Of a DNA stretch of 64,000 nt, positions 55,001-63,238 are shown piece by piece. Within the stretch, counting starts at the first letter, position 1; each line of letters begins with the position of its first letter. This DNA is from Afipia sp. Its GTDB lineage: Bacteria > Pseudomonadota > Alphaproteobacteria > Rhizobiales > Xanthobacteraceae. The translations under genes were made by a program, and so were the position numbers. The notes beneath the pieces are model-generated. The model worked only from the letters and a program-made list of their open reading frames with translations. It had not been told where the DNA came from and searched no databases. The DNA is taken from positions 124,001 through 188,000 of the forward strand of contig JAFKEQ010000004.1 of the NCBI GenBank assembly GCA_017308575.1. The letters are read 5' to 3'.

Positions 55001-55274
55001 ACAGGCCGTCGCCGCCGATGGCGCGGACCCGTCGCAGCGCGCCGCGCACCGCCTTGTCGAAGCGCTTCTCGTCGCTCAGTTCATTGACGAGATCGAAGCC
55101 GCCGACAATCACGATGGGCTGCCCCATCATGTCGAGCCAGAAGATCGGCCCCAGTTCCTTGCTCTTGCGCACAAGATCCTGCACCGGCGCGGCCGAATCC
55201 AGCGACAGCATGTTGCCGACCACCGGCTTCTTCGGCGGATGCGGAATCGGACTCAGCTTGTTCTGGGACGACAT
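52035..55274 (-). CDS. Self-sufficient cytochrome P450-reductase (CYP102 type)
   Basis: 1079 residues with the P450 BM3 plan. P450 domain about 1-465: AGHETTS (271-277), the ExxR motif at 330-333 and FGNGQRACIG with heme Cys412. An Ala/Arg linker leads to the flavodoxin domain from about 499 (LLILYGSNLGTAEDLA) and a FAD/NADPH reductase domain with RYYSISSSP and GPGTGLAPFRGF. It hydroxylates fatty or other hydrophobic compounds using NADPH. The Phe equivalent to BM3 Phe87 is kept, but the carboxylate-anchoring Arg47 and Tyr51 align with Gln52 and Ile56. Confidence 0.93.
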   Translation of the reverse strand: MSSQNKLSPIPHPPKKPVVGNMLSLDSAAPVQDLVRKSKELGPIFWLDMMGQPIVIVGGFDLVNELSDEKRFDKAVRGALRRVRAIGGDGLFTADTTEPNWSKAHNILLSPFGGRAMQSYHPMMVDIAEQLVKKWERLNADDEIDVVHDMTALTLDTIGLCGFDYRFNSFYREDYHPFVGALVRSLETIMMTRGLPLENLFMRARRATLSDDVAFMNRMVDEIVAERRKNAEEASGTKDMLNAMMTGVDKVTGEQLDDVNIRYQINTFLIAGHETTSGLLSCAIYAMLKHPEVLKKAYEEVDRVLGADIDAKPTFQQVTQLHYISQILKESLRMWPPAPAYGVTPLKDETIGGKYKLRKGTFITVLVMALHRDPSVWGPNPDVFNPDNFSREAEAKRPSNAWKPFGNGQRACIGRGFAMHEAALALGMILQRFRLIDHTRYQMHLKETLTVKPDGFKIKVKARSDKDRTIVANRPGVAVADSAGATAPARVRPGHNTPLLILYGSNLGTAEDLAHRVADLAEVNGFATKLAPLDDYVGNLKDQGGVVIFCASYNGAPPDNATQFVKWLSGDLPKDAFDGVRYAVFGCGNSDWLATYQSIPRLIDERLAAHGAKAAVVRGEGDARDDLDGQFEKWFASLREIAVQEFGVDTGFSRQANDEPLYKVEPVAQSVANTVAVSGGAVPVKILLNEELQNKAGANPSSRSTRHIEVELPENVTYRVGDHLSVVPRNDPVLVDAVARRFGFLPADQVKLHVATGRRAQLPVDNAVSVGRLLTEFVELQQVATRKQIQIMSEHTRCPMTRPKLEALTGDDAASSELYRSEILAKRKSVYNLLEEYPACELPFHTYLEMLSLLSPRYYSISSSPAVAGASKCSVTVGVVEGAAHSGRGIYKGVSSNYLAGRRAGDTVHAIVRETKAGFRLPDDPSKPIIMIGPGTGLAPFRGFLQERAAMKAKGQALGASMLFFGCRHPDQDFIYADELKGFADQGITELHVAFSRADTPKQYVQDLVTAQKDRVWSLIEAGAIIYVCGDGGKMEPDVKRALISIYRERTGADETSAAGWIDTMGTQNRYVLDVWAGS

Positions 55275-55382
55275 TGCTCAGGTATCTCCCCCACGTGGTC
55301 GCATCGTGTCCGGTTCTCCGGACTTTTCTTCGAAGCTACTGGTCCGGCGGATGTTTTGCAAAGACTTCCCTGCGGGGCTTCG

Positions 55383-56399
55383 TTAACCGAACCGCCGCCT
55401 GCGCCATTCAAGGATTTTGGCGCTGACCTCGTCCGGTTTCTCCTGCTGGGTCCAGTGGCCGCTGTCCCTGACCAGATACTTCTCAAGGTCCGGGACGATT
55501 GTCTCCATGCCATCGCATGCGGAAGGCGGAAGCACCGCATCGTTCTCCGCCATGATCATCAGCGACGGCACGCGGACGGTGTGGTCGATATCGGCGGAGC
55601 GTTCCCAGTTGCGGGTCATGTTGCGATACCAGTTAATCCCGCCGGTGAACCCCGAAGCCGTGAACGTGTCAACAAAGACCCTCATTTCCTCGGACGAGAG
55701 AATCTTTTCGCGCGGGTCGACCTTGGGATCGTATCCCGCGACCATCTGGGGAAACGCCATGTTCAGCTTCGGAGAAGCACCGAGACCCGCCGCCGGCGGT
55801 CCCTCCCCGGAGGCTGCGACAGGTTTCTTGATCGGCATCGGCCTGCGCATGAAGAAATCGAACGTCTTCTCCACATCCGCGGCGAAGATCTGATCGGGCT
55901 TATGCCCCGGCTGCTGGAACTGCACGATATAGAGATGATCGCCGTAGCGCTCGCGCAGGATCGCGATCGGGTCTCGCGCCGTGCGCGGCGTATGCGGCGT
56001 ATTGACGCCGATCACACCCGCAACGCGATCAGGATAGCGCAGCGGCATCTGCCAGACGATGAAGCCGCCCCAGTCGTGGCCGACAAAGATCGCCTTGTCG
56101 ATCTTCAGATGATCCAGCAGACCGATCAGGTCGGCGGTCAGGTTCTCGATGCTATAGGCTTCGATCGCCTCGGGCCGGTCCGTCGCGCCATAGCCGCGCT
56201 GATCCGGCGCGATCACGCGGATCCCCGCGTCGCTCAGCGTCTTGATCTGATGCCGCCACGAGAACGCAATCTCGGGCCAGCCGTGACACAGCACCAGCGG
56301 CGGCGTGTCTGATTTCGGCCCGGCTTCATAGAAGCCCATGCGGATGCCGTTGACCTCGGCATATTGAAGCGGCGGCATATCGATCATGGCAGATGTCAT
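55383..56399 (-). CDS. Epoxide-hydrolase-like alpha/beta hydrolase
   Basis: A 338-residue protein. The oxyanion motif HGWPE, the nucleophile elbow GHDWGG with Asp as nucleophile, and the late Asp/His (AENDAVLP; SGHWTQQEKP) match epoxide hydrolases. Such enzymes open epoxides to diols, which fits a P450 neighbour that could make epoxides. It is 108 bp downstream in reverse order from the P450 on the same strand, so co-transcription is possible but not proven. Confidence 0.87.
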   Translation of the reverse strand: MTSAMIDMPPLQYAEVNGIRMGFYEAGPKSDTPPLVLCHGWPEIAFSWRHQIKTLSDAGIRVIAPDQRGYGATDRPEAIEAYSIENLTADLIGLLDHLKIDKAIFVGHDWGGFIVWQMPLRYPDRVAGVIGVNTPHTPRTARDPIAILRERYGDHLYIVQFQQPGHKPDQIFAADVEKTFDFFMRRPMPIKKPVAASGEGPPAAGLGASPKLNMAFPQMVAGYDPKVDPREKILSSEEMRVFVDTFTASGFTGGINWYRNMTRNWERSADIDHTVRVPSLMIMAENDAVLPPSACDGMETIVPDLEKYLVRDSGHWTQQEKPDEVSAKILEWRRRRFG

Positions 56400-56402
56400 G
56401 CG

Positions 56403-57947
56403 TCAGCTTGCAGCGCTCGCGCGGCTTTCGGGCGGCGCATAGGCGGCTGCCAAAAGCTCGAACTCCTTCGGCAGCATCTCGGCCAGCTTCTCCACATGCG
56501 GGATGATGTTGGCGCCTGCGATGAACCCGAAATCGAGCTGGTCGCGATAGCTCTGCACGGTGATGTTGAGCGCAAGGCCATGGGTCGAGATCGAGACCGG
56601 GAAGATGTGCAACAACTCCGCGCCCACCGCGTAAAGCGTCTGGCGTGGACCCGGCACATTCGAGATCGTGACATTGGCAGCCGGTGGCAGCACATCCGAC
56701 AGGTTCGAGCGGCTGTAGAGCAGCGCCAGCACCTGAATCAGCATCGGCGCGCCCAGCATCGAGATGTTGGAGATCGACGGCATCAAAGCGCGCATCGGAT
56801 GCGACATCTCCTTGGATTTGGCGGACTGCGAAATGATCGCCTCAAGGCGCGCCCTGGGGTCCTCGACATCGCTCGCCAGCGAGCAGATCATTCCGAACAC
56901 CTGATTGTTGGCGTCCGTGTTGCCTTCTTCGCGCAGCGAGATCGGCACCGCCGCCGTCAACGACCGGCTCGGCAGCCCCCCCTGCTCCAGCAGATAGCGG
57001 CGCAGTACGCCGCTCGACAGCGCCATCACCACATCGTTGAGCTTTCCGCCAGCCGCTTTCGCGAGAGCCTTGGCCTCCGGCAGGGACACCGACACACCGG
57101 CAAAGCTCCGCTCCGAGGAAATCGACTTGTTCAGCATCGTCGACGGCGAAACCATTTTTGCAATATTATCGCGCGATTTCGGGTCCGAAATCTTCGCCAC
57201 CATGTCGCGCACGCTCTTTACCGTATCGGGCACATTGCCGAGCATCCGCATGCCGGCTTCGAGCTGATACATCGCATTGTCGAACAGGATCGAACCGAGA
57301 TCGCTCTTGCCGCTGCGCGGCAGATCGAAACTCTTGGCCTTGGTGGCATCCAGCGGCTGGCGCCAGAGCTGCGAATAGGAATCCAGAATGTTGGTGGCGA
57401 TATCGCGCGGCTCGTTGGCGGGCCTGTTGACCGCCGCGACCTTTGGGAATTCGCGCGGCACCGGCGTAATGTCATAAATCATGTTGGTCAGCGCCGCGCC
57501 CGCGCCGCCATCGATGCAGGCGTGGTGCATCTTGGAATACAGCCCGACCTCGTTGTTCGCCATGTTCTCGAACACGTAGAATTCCCACAGCGGACGCGCG
57601 CGATTGAGCAGCTTGGCGTGCATCCAGCCGACGGTCTGTTCCAGAATGACGCGATTCGCCGGGGCCGGAAGGCTGGCGCGGAAGATATGACGATTGATGT
57701 CGAACTGGTCGTCCTCGACCCAGCTCGGATTGTCGATATCGAGGGGCGCTTTCTCCAGACGGGCCTTAAGGATCGGCGCGACATGAATCCGGTCCGCGAT
57801 CATCTTCTTGAAGTCTTCGAAGAAGTTGCCCTTGTAACCCTCGGGCAGCTTGAAGATCGCCATGCTTCCGACATGCATCGGCATCTCGGGCGTTTCTAGA
57901 TAAAGAAACGACGCGTCCATCGAGGACAGCTTTTTGGCGTGACTCAT
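56403..57947 (-). CDS. Wax ester synthase / diacylglycerol acyltransferase (WS/DGAT)
   Basis: 514 residues. The catalytic motif HHACIDG (141-147) matches the conserved HHxxxDG, PLW lies at 119-121, and a C-terminal SNVPGPRQ segment is typical. WS/DGAT transfers acyl chains from acyl-CoA to alcohols or diacylglycerol to make storage lipids. The ATG at 57947 follows GGGAGG at good spacing. It ends 3 bp before the start of the epoxide-hydrolase-like gene, so the two are almost certainly one operon. Confidence 0.9.
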   Translation of the reverse strand: MSHAKKLSSMDASFLYLETPEMPMHVGSMAIFKLPEGYKGNFFEDFKKMIADRIHVAPILKARLEKAPLDIDNPSWVEDDQFDINRHIFRASLPAPANRVILEQTVGWMHAKLLNRARPLWEFYVFENMANNEVGLYSKMHHACIDGGAGAALTNMIYDITPVPREFPKVAAVNRPANEPRDIATNILDSYSQLWRQPLDATKAKSFDLPRSGKSDLGSILFDNAMYQLEAGMRMLGNVPDTVKSVRDMVAKISDPKSRDNIAKMVSPSTMLNKSISSERSFAGVSVSLPEAKALAKAAGGKLNDVVMALSSGVLRRYLLEQGGLPSRSLTAAVPISLREEGNTDANNQVFGMICSLASDVEDPRARLEAIISQSAKSKEMSHPMRALMPSISNISMLGAPMLIQVLALLYSRSNLSDVLPPAANVTISNVPGPRQTLYAVGAELLHIFPVSISTHGLALNITVQSYRDQLDFGFIAGANIIPHVEKLAEMLPKEFELLAAAYAPPESRASAAS

Positions 57948-58012
57948 ACGATCCTCCCGTTTCACAGCCGCTGTCGCTCTTCGAGCGCTTCTTATCCGGC
58001 AGCAGTCTTTAA

Positions 58013-58810
58013 TTACGCGCGCATTTTCTCCGGACGGGCATAGGCCAGCGTGAACGGACCGGACCGATCAAAAGGATGAAATTCGTTTTCCGGCTGCGCC
58101 AGCCGATCGGCGACCGCCCACAGCGCCGCAGGGTTCACGCCGATCCCGATGTGGCTCGCAAGCGTGATCTCGATGTTTTCAGCAGTGTCGGATTCATTCA
58201 CCAGACACGTGCGCCAGTTCACGATTCCATCGGTGCGCGTATAGAGCGACGATGTCGGCACCGGCAGATCACCGGACAATGCCTGAATGTCCTTGAGGTC
58301 GGCATCCTCGATGCGCTCGCCGGAAGCCATTTCATAAACGCGCTTGGCATTGGTCGCCGTTACGTCGCCCGAGAACGGACTGCCCAGCGTCACGACGTAG
58401 CGCACCATGTCCGGCATGCGCAGAGCCAGATCGCGCGCGTAAATCCCGCCAAGGCTCCAGCCGACCAGACTGACCTTGCGGCCGGTTGTGGCGTGAACGC
58501 TCTGCAGCAGCTTGGCGAGCTTTTCGCGCATGCTGTAGACGCCGCCGAGGTTGCGGCCGAAGCCCCAGGGATGGGTGGAGAATCCGAGGACATCCAGATA
58601 ACGCCGCAGGATCAGCGTGGACACGTCGCTCGCCAGCAAGCCCGGCAGGACGAGCACCGGATGGCCATCGCCCCGCGGCGCGGTCAGAAGCGCTGGCGAC
58701 AACAGCAGCGTTGCGTTCAGTTCCAGAACGCCCCGCCCCTCAGCCAGAAACAGACCGAGATTGGGAGGCCGCAGGCGGCCCGTCGTGGCGGAAAAGCTCT
58801 CGTTGATCAT
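58013..58810 (-). CDS. Alpha/beta hydrolase (paralogue of the one at 45827)
   Basis: 265 residues. APRGDGHPVLVLPGLLASD and GRKVSLVGWSLGGIYAR (nucleophile Ser119) are nearly the same as in the protein at 45827-46600. A late ASHIGIG segment carries the likely His. The start is one of two tandem ATGs (58813, 58810), 4 and 7 bases after GGAGG; I prefer 58810. It lies 66 bp upstream of the WS/DGAT gene on the same strand, which suggests a lipid-ester substrate. Confidence 0.82.
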   Translation of the reverse strand: MINESFSATTGRLRPPNLGLFLAEGRGVLELNATLLLSPALLTAPRGDGHPVLVLPGLLASDVSTLILRRYLDVLGFSTHPWGFGRNLGGVYSMREKLAKLLQSVHATTGRKVSLVGWSLGGIYARDLALRMPDMVRYVVTLGSPFSGDVTATNAKRVYEMASGERIEDADLKDIQALSGDLPVPTSSLYTRTDGIVNWRTCLVNESDTAENIEITLASHIGIGVNPAALWAVADRLAQPENEFHPFDRSGPFTLAYARPEKMRA

Positions 58811-59066
58811 CATCGCGCCTCCGGACCCGTCTCCAAGACCTGATCAGTCTAGAAGCATGTCCGGTCCGCTGCCAATCGGCATTCGTAAGAAAAGGCGCGT
58901 CCACACCGACGTCGTAAATTTTATTGCTCTGCACCATCATCCAGAACATGCTGGGCCCGGGATTCACGATGTGACCTTGTGCCGCCTATGGCCGGGCACA
59001 TTGTTTTCGTCCAACGGCTTTCATCCAGTTGCGCTAGCCTGTCATGACGATAGACCGGGATACTGC

Positions 59067-61769
59067 ATGAGCACCTATCGCCTCGAACATCTGTTTGCGC
59101 CGCGCTCGATCGCCCTTGTCGGCGGAAGTCCGAAGCCCGCATCGGTCGGCGGCACGACCTTGCGGAACCTGCTGGCCGGAGGCTTTGGCGGGCCGATCCA
59201 TGTGGTCAATCCGAAGCATTCCGAAATCGAAGGCATCAAGACGCTCCGCGACCTCAAGGACATTCCCGAGCCGCCCGACCTCACAATCATTTCGACGCCG
59301 CCGTCGCTGATCGAAGGGATCGTCAAGACCGCCGGAAAACGTGGACACCGTGCCGCGATGGTGCTGTCCGGAGGGCTCGGCCTCGGCACCGGCTCCTACA
59401 CCGAAGCCATCGCCCGGGCTGCGCGAAGCACCGGCCTGCGGCTGATCGGCCCATCGCTCGGCGTTCTCATTCCGCGTATCAAATTGAATGCCAGCTTCGG
59501 ATCGCCGCTACCGCAAAAGGGCGACCTCGCGCTGATCTCGCAATCCGGCGCGATCTCGACTGCGCTTGCCGAATGGGCGGCGAACCGCAATGTCGGATTT
59601 TCCGCCATCGTCTCCACCAGCGAAAACCTCGACGTCGATTTTGCCGACCTGCTGGATTACTTCGCGCTCGATTCCGATACCCGCGCCATCCTGCTCTACA
59701 TCGAGTCGATCAGCGACGTGCGCAAGTTCATGTCGGCGGCGCGGGCCGCCGCCCGCGTCAAGCCGGTGGTGGTCATCAAGTCCGGCCGCCACAGCCAGGG
59801 CGCTCGCGCGGCAGCGACGCATACCGGCGCGCTGGCGGGATCGGACGCCGTTTACGACGCCGCATTCCGCCGCGCCGGCTTGCTGCGCGTACTCGATCTG
59901 GATGAACTGTTCTCCGCCGCCGAAACGCTCGGGCACTTGCAATCGTCGCACGGCCACCGCCTTGCGATCATCACCAATGGCGGCGGCCTTGGTGTGCTTG
60001 CGGTGGATCGGCTGATCGATCTCGGCGGCGAACTGGCGGGAATTTCGGAAGACGTCAGGAAAAGCCTCGACAAGGTTCTGCCGGAGCGATGGTCGCACGC
60101 CAATCCGGTCGATATTCTCGGCGATGCCAATGGGGAGCGTTACGCGCAGGCCTGCGAACGCGTTCTTGGCGACACCGCCAACAACGCCGTGCTGATCATG
60201 AACGCGCCGAATACGCTGGCCTCCCCGCTCGAATCCGCAAAGTCCGTGGTCGCGGCGGTGAAGAAGCATCGGACCGAAACCTATTCGCGCAAGCCGGTCT
60301 TCACCGCCTGGGTCGGCGATGCGGGTCCCGCCGCTGCCGTGTTCGGCGAAGCCGGCATCCCGCATTTCCCGAGCGAAGCGGATGCCGTGCGTGGCTTCAT
60401 GCATATCGTGCGCTATCGCGAAGGCCTTGATGTCGCGATGCAGACGCCGCCCAGCCTGCCGGAAGACTTTGCCCCCGACGTTGCCGCCGGCCGCGCGATC
60501 ATCCAGAGCGCGCTGAAGGACAAACGTGGATGGCTCAATCCGATGGAGATCAACGAGCTGTTCGCGGCCTATGCGATTCCGATCGCGTCCGCCACGCTGG
60601 CGCGCGATGCGGATCAGGCGGCGCGCGCGGCGACGGCCCTGCTGGCATCCGGCAGCACCGTCGTCGTCAAGATCAGTTCGCCGGACATTCTCAACAAGTC
60701 CGATGTCGGCGGCGTGCGGCTGAACCTGACCAGCGAACGCGCGGTTCATGACGCCACCGAAGATATCCTGCAGCGGGCGCGCCAGATGCGGCCCCAGGCC
60801 CGTATCGACGGCGTAACCGTGCATCCGATGATCCTGCGTCCGCGTGCGCGCGAACTGATCGCAGGCCTCGCCGACGATCCGACGTTTGGACCGGTCGTAG
60901 TGTTCGGGCGCGGCGGTACGGCGGTGGAAGTCATCAACGACAAGGCGCTGGCGCTGCCGCCGCTCGACCTCAACCTTGCGCGCGACCTGATTGCCCGCAC
61001 CCGCGTCTCGCGCATTCTCAAGAGCTATCGCGACGTTCCCGCGGCGGACGAAGGCGCGGTCGCGCTGCTTCTGGTCAAGATCGCGCAGATGGCGGCCGAC
61101 CTGCCTGAAATCCGCGAGATCGACATCAACCCCCTGCTCGCCGACAAGGACGGCGTAATCGCAGTCGATGCGCAGGTGACTATCGCGCCGCTCAGCGAAA
61201 CCATCCGTGGCTCAGGCCACTATCGGTTCGCCATTCGTCCTTATCCGAAGGAATGGGAGCGGCACGTCACGCTCAAGGACGGGCGCGGCATTTTCGTGCG
61301 GCCGGTGCGGCCCGAGGACGAGCACCTCTATCCTGAATTCTTCGCCCATGTCAGTCAGGACGATGTCCGCCTGCGGTTCTTCTCGGCGATGAAGGAGTTG
61401 ACTCACCCGTTCATCGCGCGCCTGACGCAGCTTGACTACGCGCGCGCCATGGCCTTCATCGCCATCGAGGAAACCACCGGCCGGATGCTGGGCGTGGTCC
61501 GCCTTCACACCGATGCGGATTTCGCCAGCGCCGAATATGCCATTCTGATCCGCACCGATCTCAAGGGAATCGGCCTCGGCTCCATGCTGATGCGGATGAT
61601 CATCGAATACGGCCGCACCGAGGGCGTGCGCGCCATTCGCGGTCAGGTGCTGAGCCGCAACACGGTGATGCTGGAGATGTGCCGTAACCTTGGTTTCGGG
61701 ATTCGTCCGGACCCGGAGAATTCGGATATTTCGCTGGTTGTCCTGCCGCTCATCGCGCAGGACAAATAG
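59067..61769 (+). CDS. Fused NDP-forming acyl-CoA synthetase and GNAT acetyltransferase (Pat-like)
   Basis: 900 residues. In order: a CoA-binding domain (about 8-130), a succinyl-CoA-ligase-like domain with His252 in THTGALAG, an ATP-grasp-like domain (about 480-700), and a C-terminal GNAT domain (about 735-895, with RTDLKGIGLGSMLM). This is the layout of bacterial Pat/PatZ protein acetyltransferases, which acetylate and switch off acyl-CoA synthetases. The start ATG 59067 has GGGA upstream; the longer frame to 58617 overlaps other genes. Here it may control acyl-CoA supply to storage lipids, which is inference. Confidence 0.88.
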   Translation: MSTYRLEHLFAPRSIALVGGSPKPASVGGTTLRNLLAGGFGGPIHVVNPKHSEIEGIKTLRDLKDIPEPPDLTIISTPPSLIEGIVKTAGKRGHRAAMVLSGGLGLGTGSYTEAIARAARSTGLRLIGPSLGVLIPRIKLNASFGSPLPQKGDLALISQSGAISTALAEWAANRNVGFSAIVSTSENLDVDFADLLDYFALDSDTRAILLYIESISDVRKFMSAARAAARVKPVVVIKSGRHSQGARAAATHTGALAGSDAVYDAAFRRAGLLRVLDLDELFSAAETLGHLQSSHGHRLAIITNGGGLGVLAVDRLIDLGGELAGISEDVRKSLDKVLPERWSHANPVDILGDANGERYAQACERVLGDTANNAVLIMNAPNTLASPLESAKSVVAAVKKHRTETYSRKPVFTAWVGDAGPAAAVFGEAGIPHFPSEADAVRGFMHIVRYREGLDVAMQTPPSLPEDFAPDVAAGRAIIQSALKDKRGWLNPMEINELFAAYAIPIASATLARDADQAARAATALLASGSTVVVKISSPDILNKSDVGGVRLNLTSERAVHDATEDILQRARQMRPQARIDGVTVHPMILRPRARELIAGLADDPTFGPVVVFGRGGTAVEVINDKALALPPLDLNLARDLIARTRVSRILKSYRDVPAADEGAVALLLVKIAQMAADLPEIREIDINPLLADKDGVIAVDAQVTIAPLSETIRGSGHYRFAIRPYPKEWERHVTLKDGRGIFVRPVRPEDEHLYPEFFAHVSQDDVRLRFFSAMKELTHPFIARLTQLDYARAMAFIAIEETTGRMLGVVRLHTDADFASAEYAILIRTDLKGIGLGSMLMRMIIEYGRTEGVRAIRGQVLSRNTVMLEMCRNLGFGIRPDPENSDISLVVLPLIAQDK

Positions 61770-61792
61770 CCAGGCCATAAAGGAAGACTATC

Positions 61793-61870
61793 ATGGCAAG
61801 GATTGTAATATCGATGATCATCGCCATCGCGATCATCGGATGGGCATATTTTGGCGTGTTGGTGAAGTAG
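61793..61870 (+). CDS. 25-residue single-pass membrane microprotein
   Basis: Starts ATG with AAAGGAAG 6 to 7 bases upstream and ends TAG after 25 codons. The product has a short basic N-terminus (MAR), a hydrophobic stretch rich in Ile and Ala (VISMIIAIAIIGWAYFGVLV) and a final Lys. It lies 23 bp after the Pat-like gene on the same strand, so it is probably co-transcribed. No similarity is known to me. Too short for routine gene callers. Confidence 0.55.
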   Translation: MARIVISMIIAIAIIGWAYFGVLVK

Positions 61871-61872
61871 CA

Positions 61873-61956
61873 GGATCATTCCCGCGAACGCGGGAATCCA
61901 GTCGTCAAAGCCAAAGCAAGACCAAGGCTGGGTCCCCGCGTTCGCGGGGACGAGCG
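61873..61956. repeat. Double palindrome ATTCCCGCGAACGCGGGAAT / CCCCGCGTTCGCGGGG
   Basis: Two adjacent perfect palindromes between the convergent Pat-like/microprotein unit and the alcohol dehydrogenase gene. Likely a bidirectional terminator region. Confidence 0.8.
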
Positions 61957-61970
61957 GCTAGAATTACGTC

Positions 61971-63026
61971 CTACGGCACCAGCACGGCGCGGCCGACCAG
62001 CTTGCCCTTCTTCAGATCGTTGAGCGCGTCATCGACCTTGGTCAGAGGCACCTTGGTCACAGGGATCGGCGCAATGTTCTTTTCGCGCACCAGATCGATC
62101 AACTCCTGTGTTTCATGCAGGCTGCCGACATAGCTTCCCTGAATGGTGATGGCCTTCATCGGAATCAGCGGCAATGCCCATGGCGCGCCGCCGCCGAACA
62201 GGCCGACCATCACCAGCTTGCCGCCCTTGGCCAGGCAGTCGAAACCGAGTTGCGCCGTTGCGGAGTTGCCGACCAGATCGATCGCGCCGCGGATCGGCCC
62301 TCCGGCCTTGGTCATGATCTGCTGCAAGGCGTCCGCGGCACCGCCGTCGACCGTTGCCAGCGCACCGGCCTTCTCCGCCGCCGCGCGCTTGGTGGCGTCG
62401 ATATCCACCATGATCGCGCCCTTGCCGCCCATGGCTTTCAGAAGTGTCAGCGCCATGAGGCCGAGACCGCCCGCGCCGAAGATGACGATGGGCCGGTCGA
62501 TGAAGGCTTCGACCTTCTTGATCGCGCTGTAGGTCGTCACGCCAGAACAGGCATAAGGCGCCGCTGTCACCGGATCGAGCCCGCGCAGGTCGAGCAGATA
62601 GCGCGGATGCGGGACCGTGATGTGGTCGGCATAACCGCCGTCGCAGAAAATGCCGATCGAGTTCGTCTTGACGATGCACATGTTTTCGTCGCCGGCCAGG
62701 CAAGTCTCGCATTTGCCGCAGCCCAGCCACGGATAGACCAGCCGGACATCGCCGACGGACACGCCCTTCACGTCAGGGCCGACCGCCACAACCTCACCGA
62801 CCGTCTCATGTCCCATGGTCAGCGGCAGCGTCACGCCGCGGTCCTTCAATGACAGCGGCTTGCGACCGTGGCCGAGTTCATAACCGCCCTCCCAGATATG
62901 GAGATCGCTGTGGCAGACACCGGCGGCCTTGACCTTCAGCAACACCTGCGAGCCGGTCGGCTGCGGCGTCGTCATATCCACTTCCGTCAATGGACCATTG
63001 AATTCGGTGACCTTGAAGCTCTTCAT
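61971..63026 (-). CDS. Zinc-dependent alcohol dehydrogenase
   Basis: A 351-residue medium-chain dehydrogenase. The catalytic zinc ligand region has Cys38 (GVCHSD) and His73-Glu74 (GHET). Structural zinc cysteines are at 103, 106, 109 and 117 (GCGKCETCLAGDENMC). The NAD-binding motif FGAGGLG is present. It oxidises alcohols or reduces aldehydes; the substrate is not determinable. Beside lipid genes, a fatty alcohol or aldehyde role is possible. It is divergent from the LysR gene across 212 bp. Confidence 0.88.
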   Translation of the reverse strand: MKSFKVTEFNGPLTEVDMTTPQPTGSQVLLKVKAAGVCHSDLHIWEGGYELGHGRKPLSLKDRGVTLPLTMGHETVGEVVAVGPDVKGVSVGDVRLVYPWLGCGKCETCLAGDENMCIVKTNSIGIFCDGGYADHITVPHPRYLLDLRGLDPVTAAPYACSGVTTYSAIKKVEAFIDRPIVIFGAGGLGLMALTLLKAMGGKGAIMVDIDATKRAAAEKAGALATVDGGAADALQQIMTKAGGPIRGAIDLVGNSATAQLGFDCLAKGGKLVMVGLFGGGAPWALPLIPMKAITIQGSYVGSLHETQELIDLVREKNIAPIPVTKVPLTKVDDALNDLKKGKLVGRAVLVP

Positions 63027-63238
63027 CGCGTTTCCCGTTTCTTTTGCATCCGTCTGGTACGCAGATGCTGTTTCGGGGCGAAGTAGAGGCGAGCCGGGGC
63101 AGCCCTGTCAATACGGACGGCAGAACTTGCCAGCCCACGCCATCGCCAAATGAATCTTGGCCGGACGGCCCGGATGGACTACCCAAGTTCTCGCAGATGG
63201 AATGTTCCGCACTCCGTCCGCTACCGAAAGCAATCCTG

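Noticed and set aside
53154..56312. A 1052-codon open frame on the plus strand
   Set aside because: It is antisense to the P450 and epoxide-hydrolase-like genes, has an Arg/His/Asp-rich composition typical of GC-rich shadow frames and no recognisable domain.
58617..59066. N-terminal extension of the Pat-like protein by 150 residues
   Set aside because: It covers the divergent hydrolase gene and intergenic DNA; the family N-terminus and a ribosome site are at 59067.
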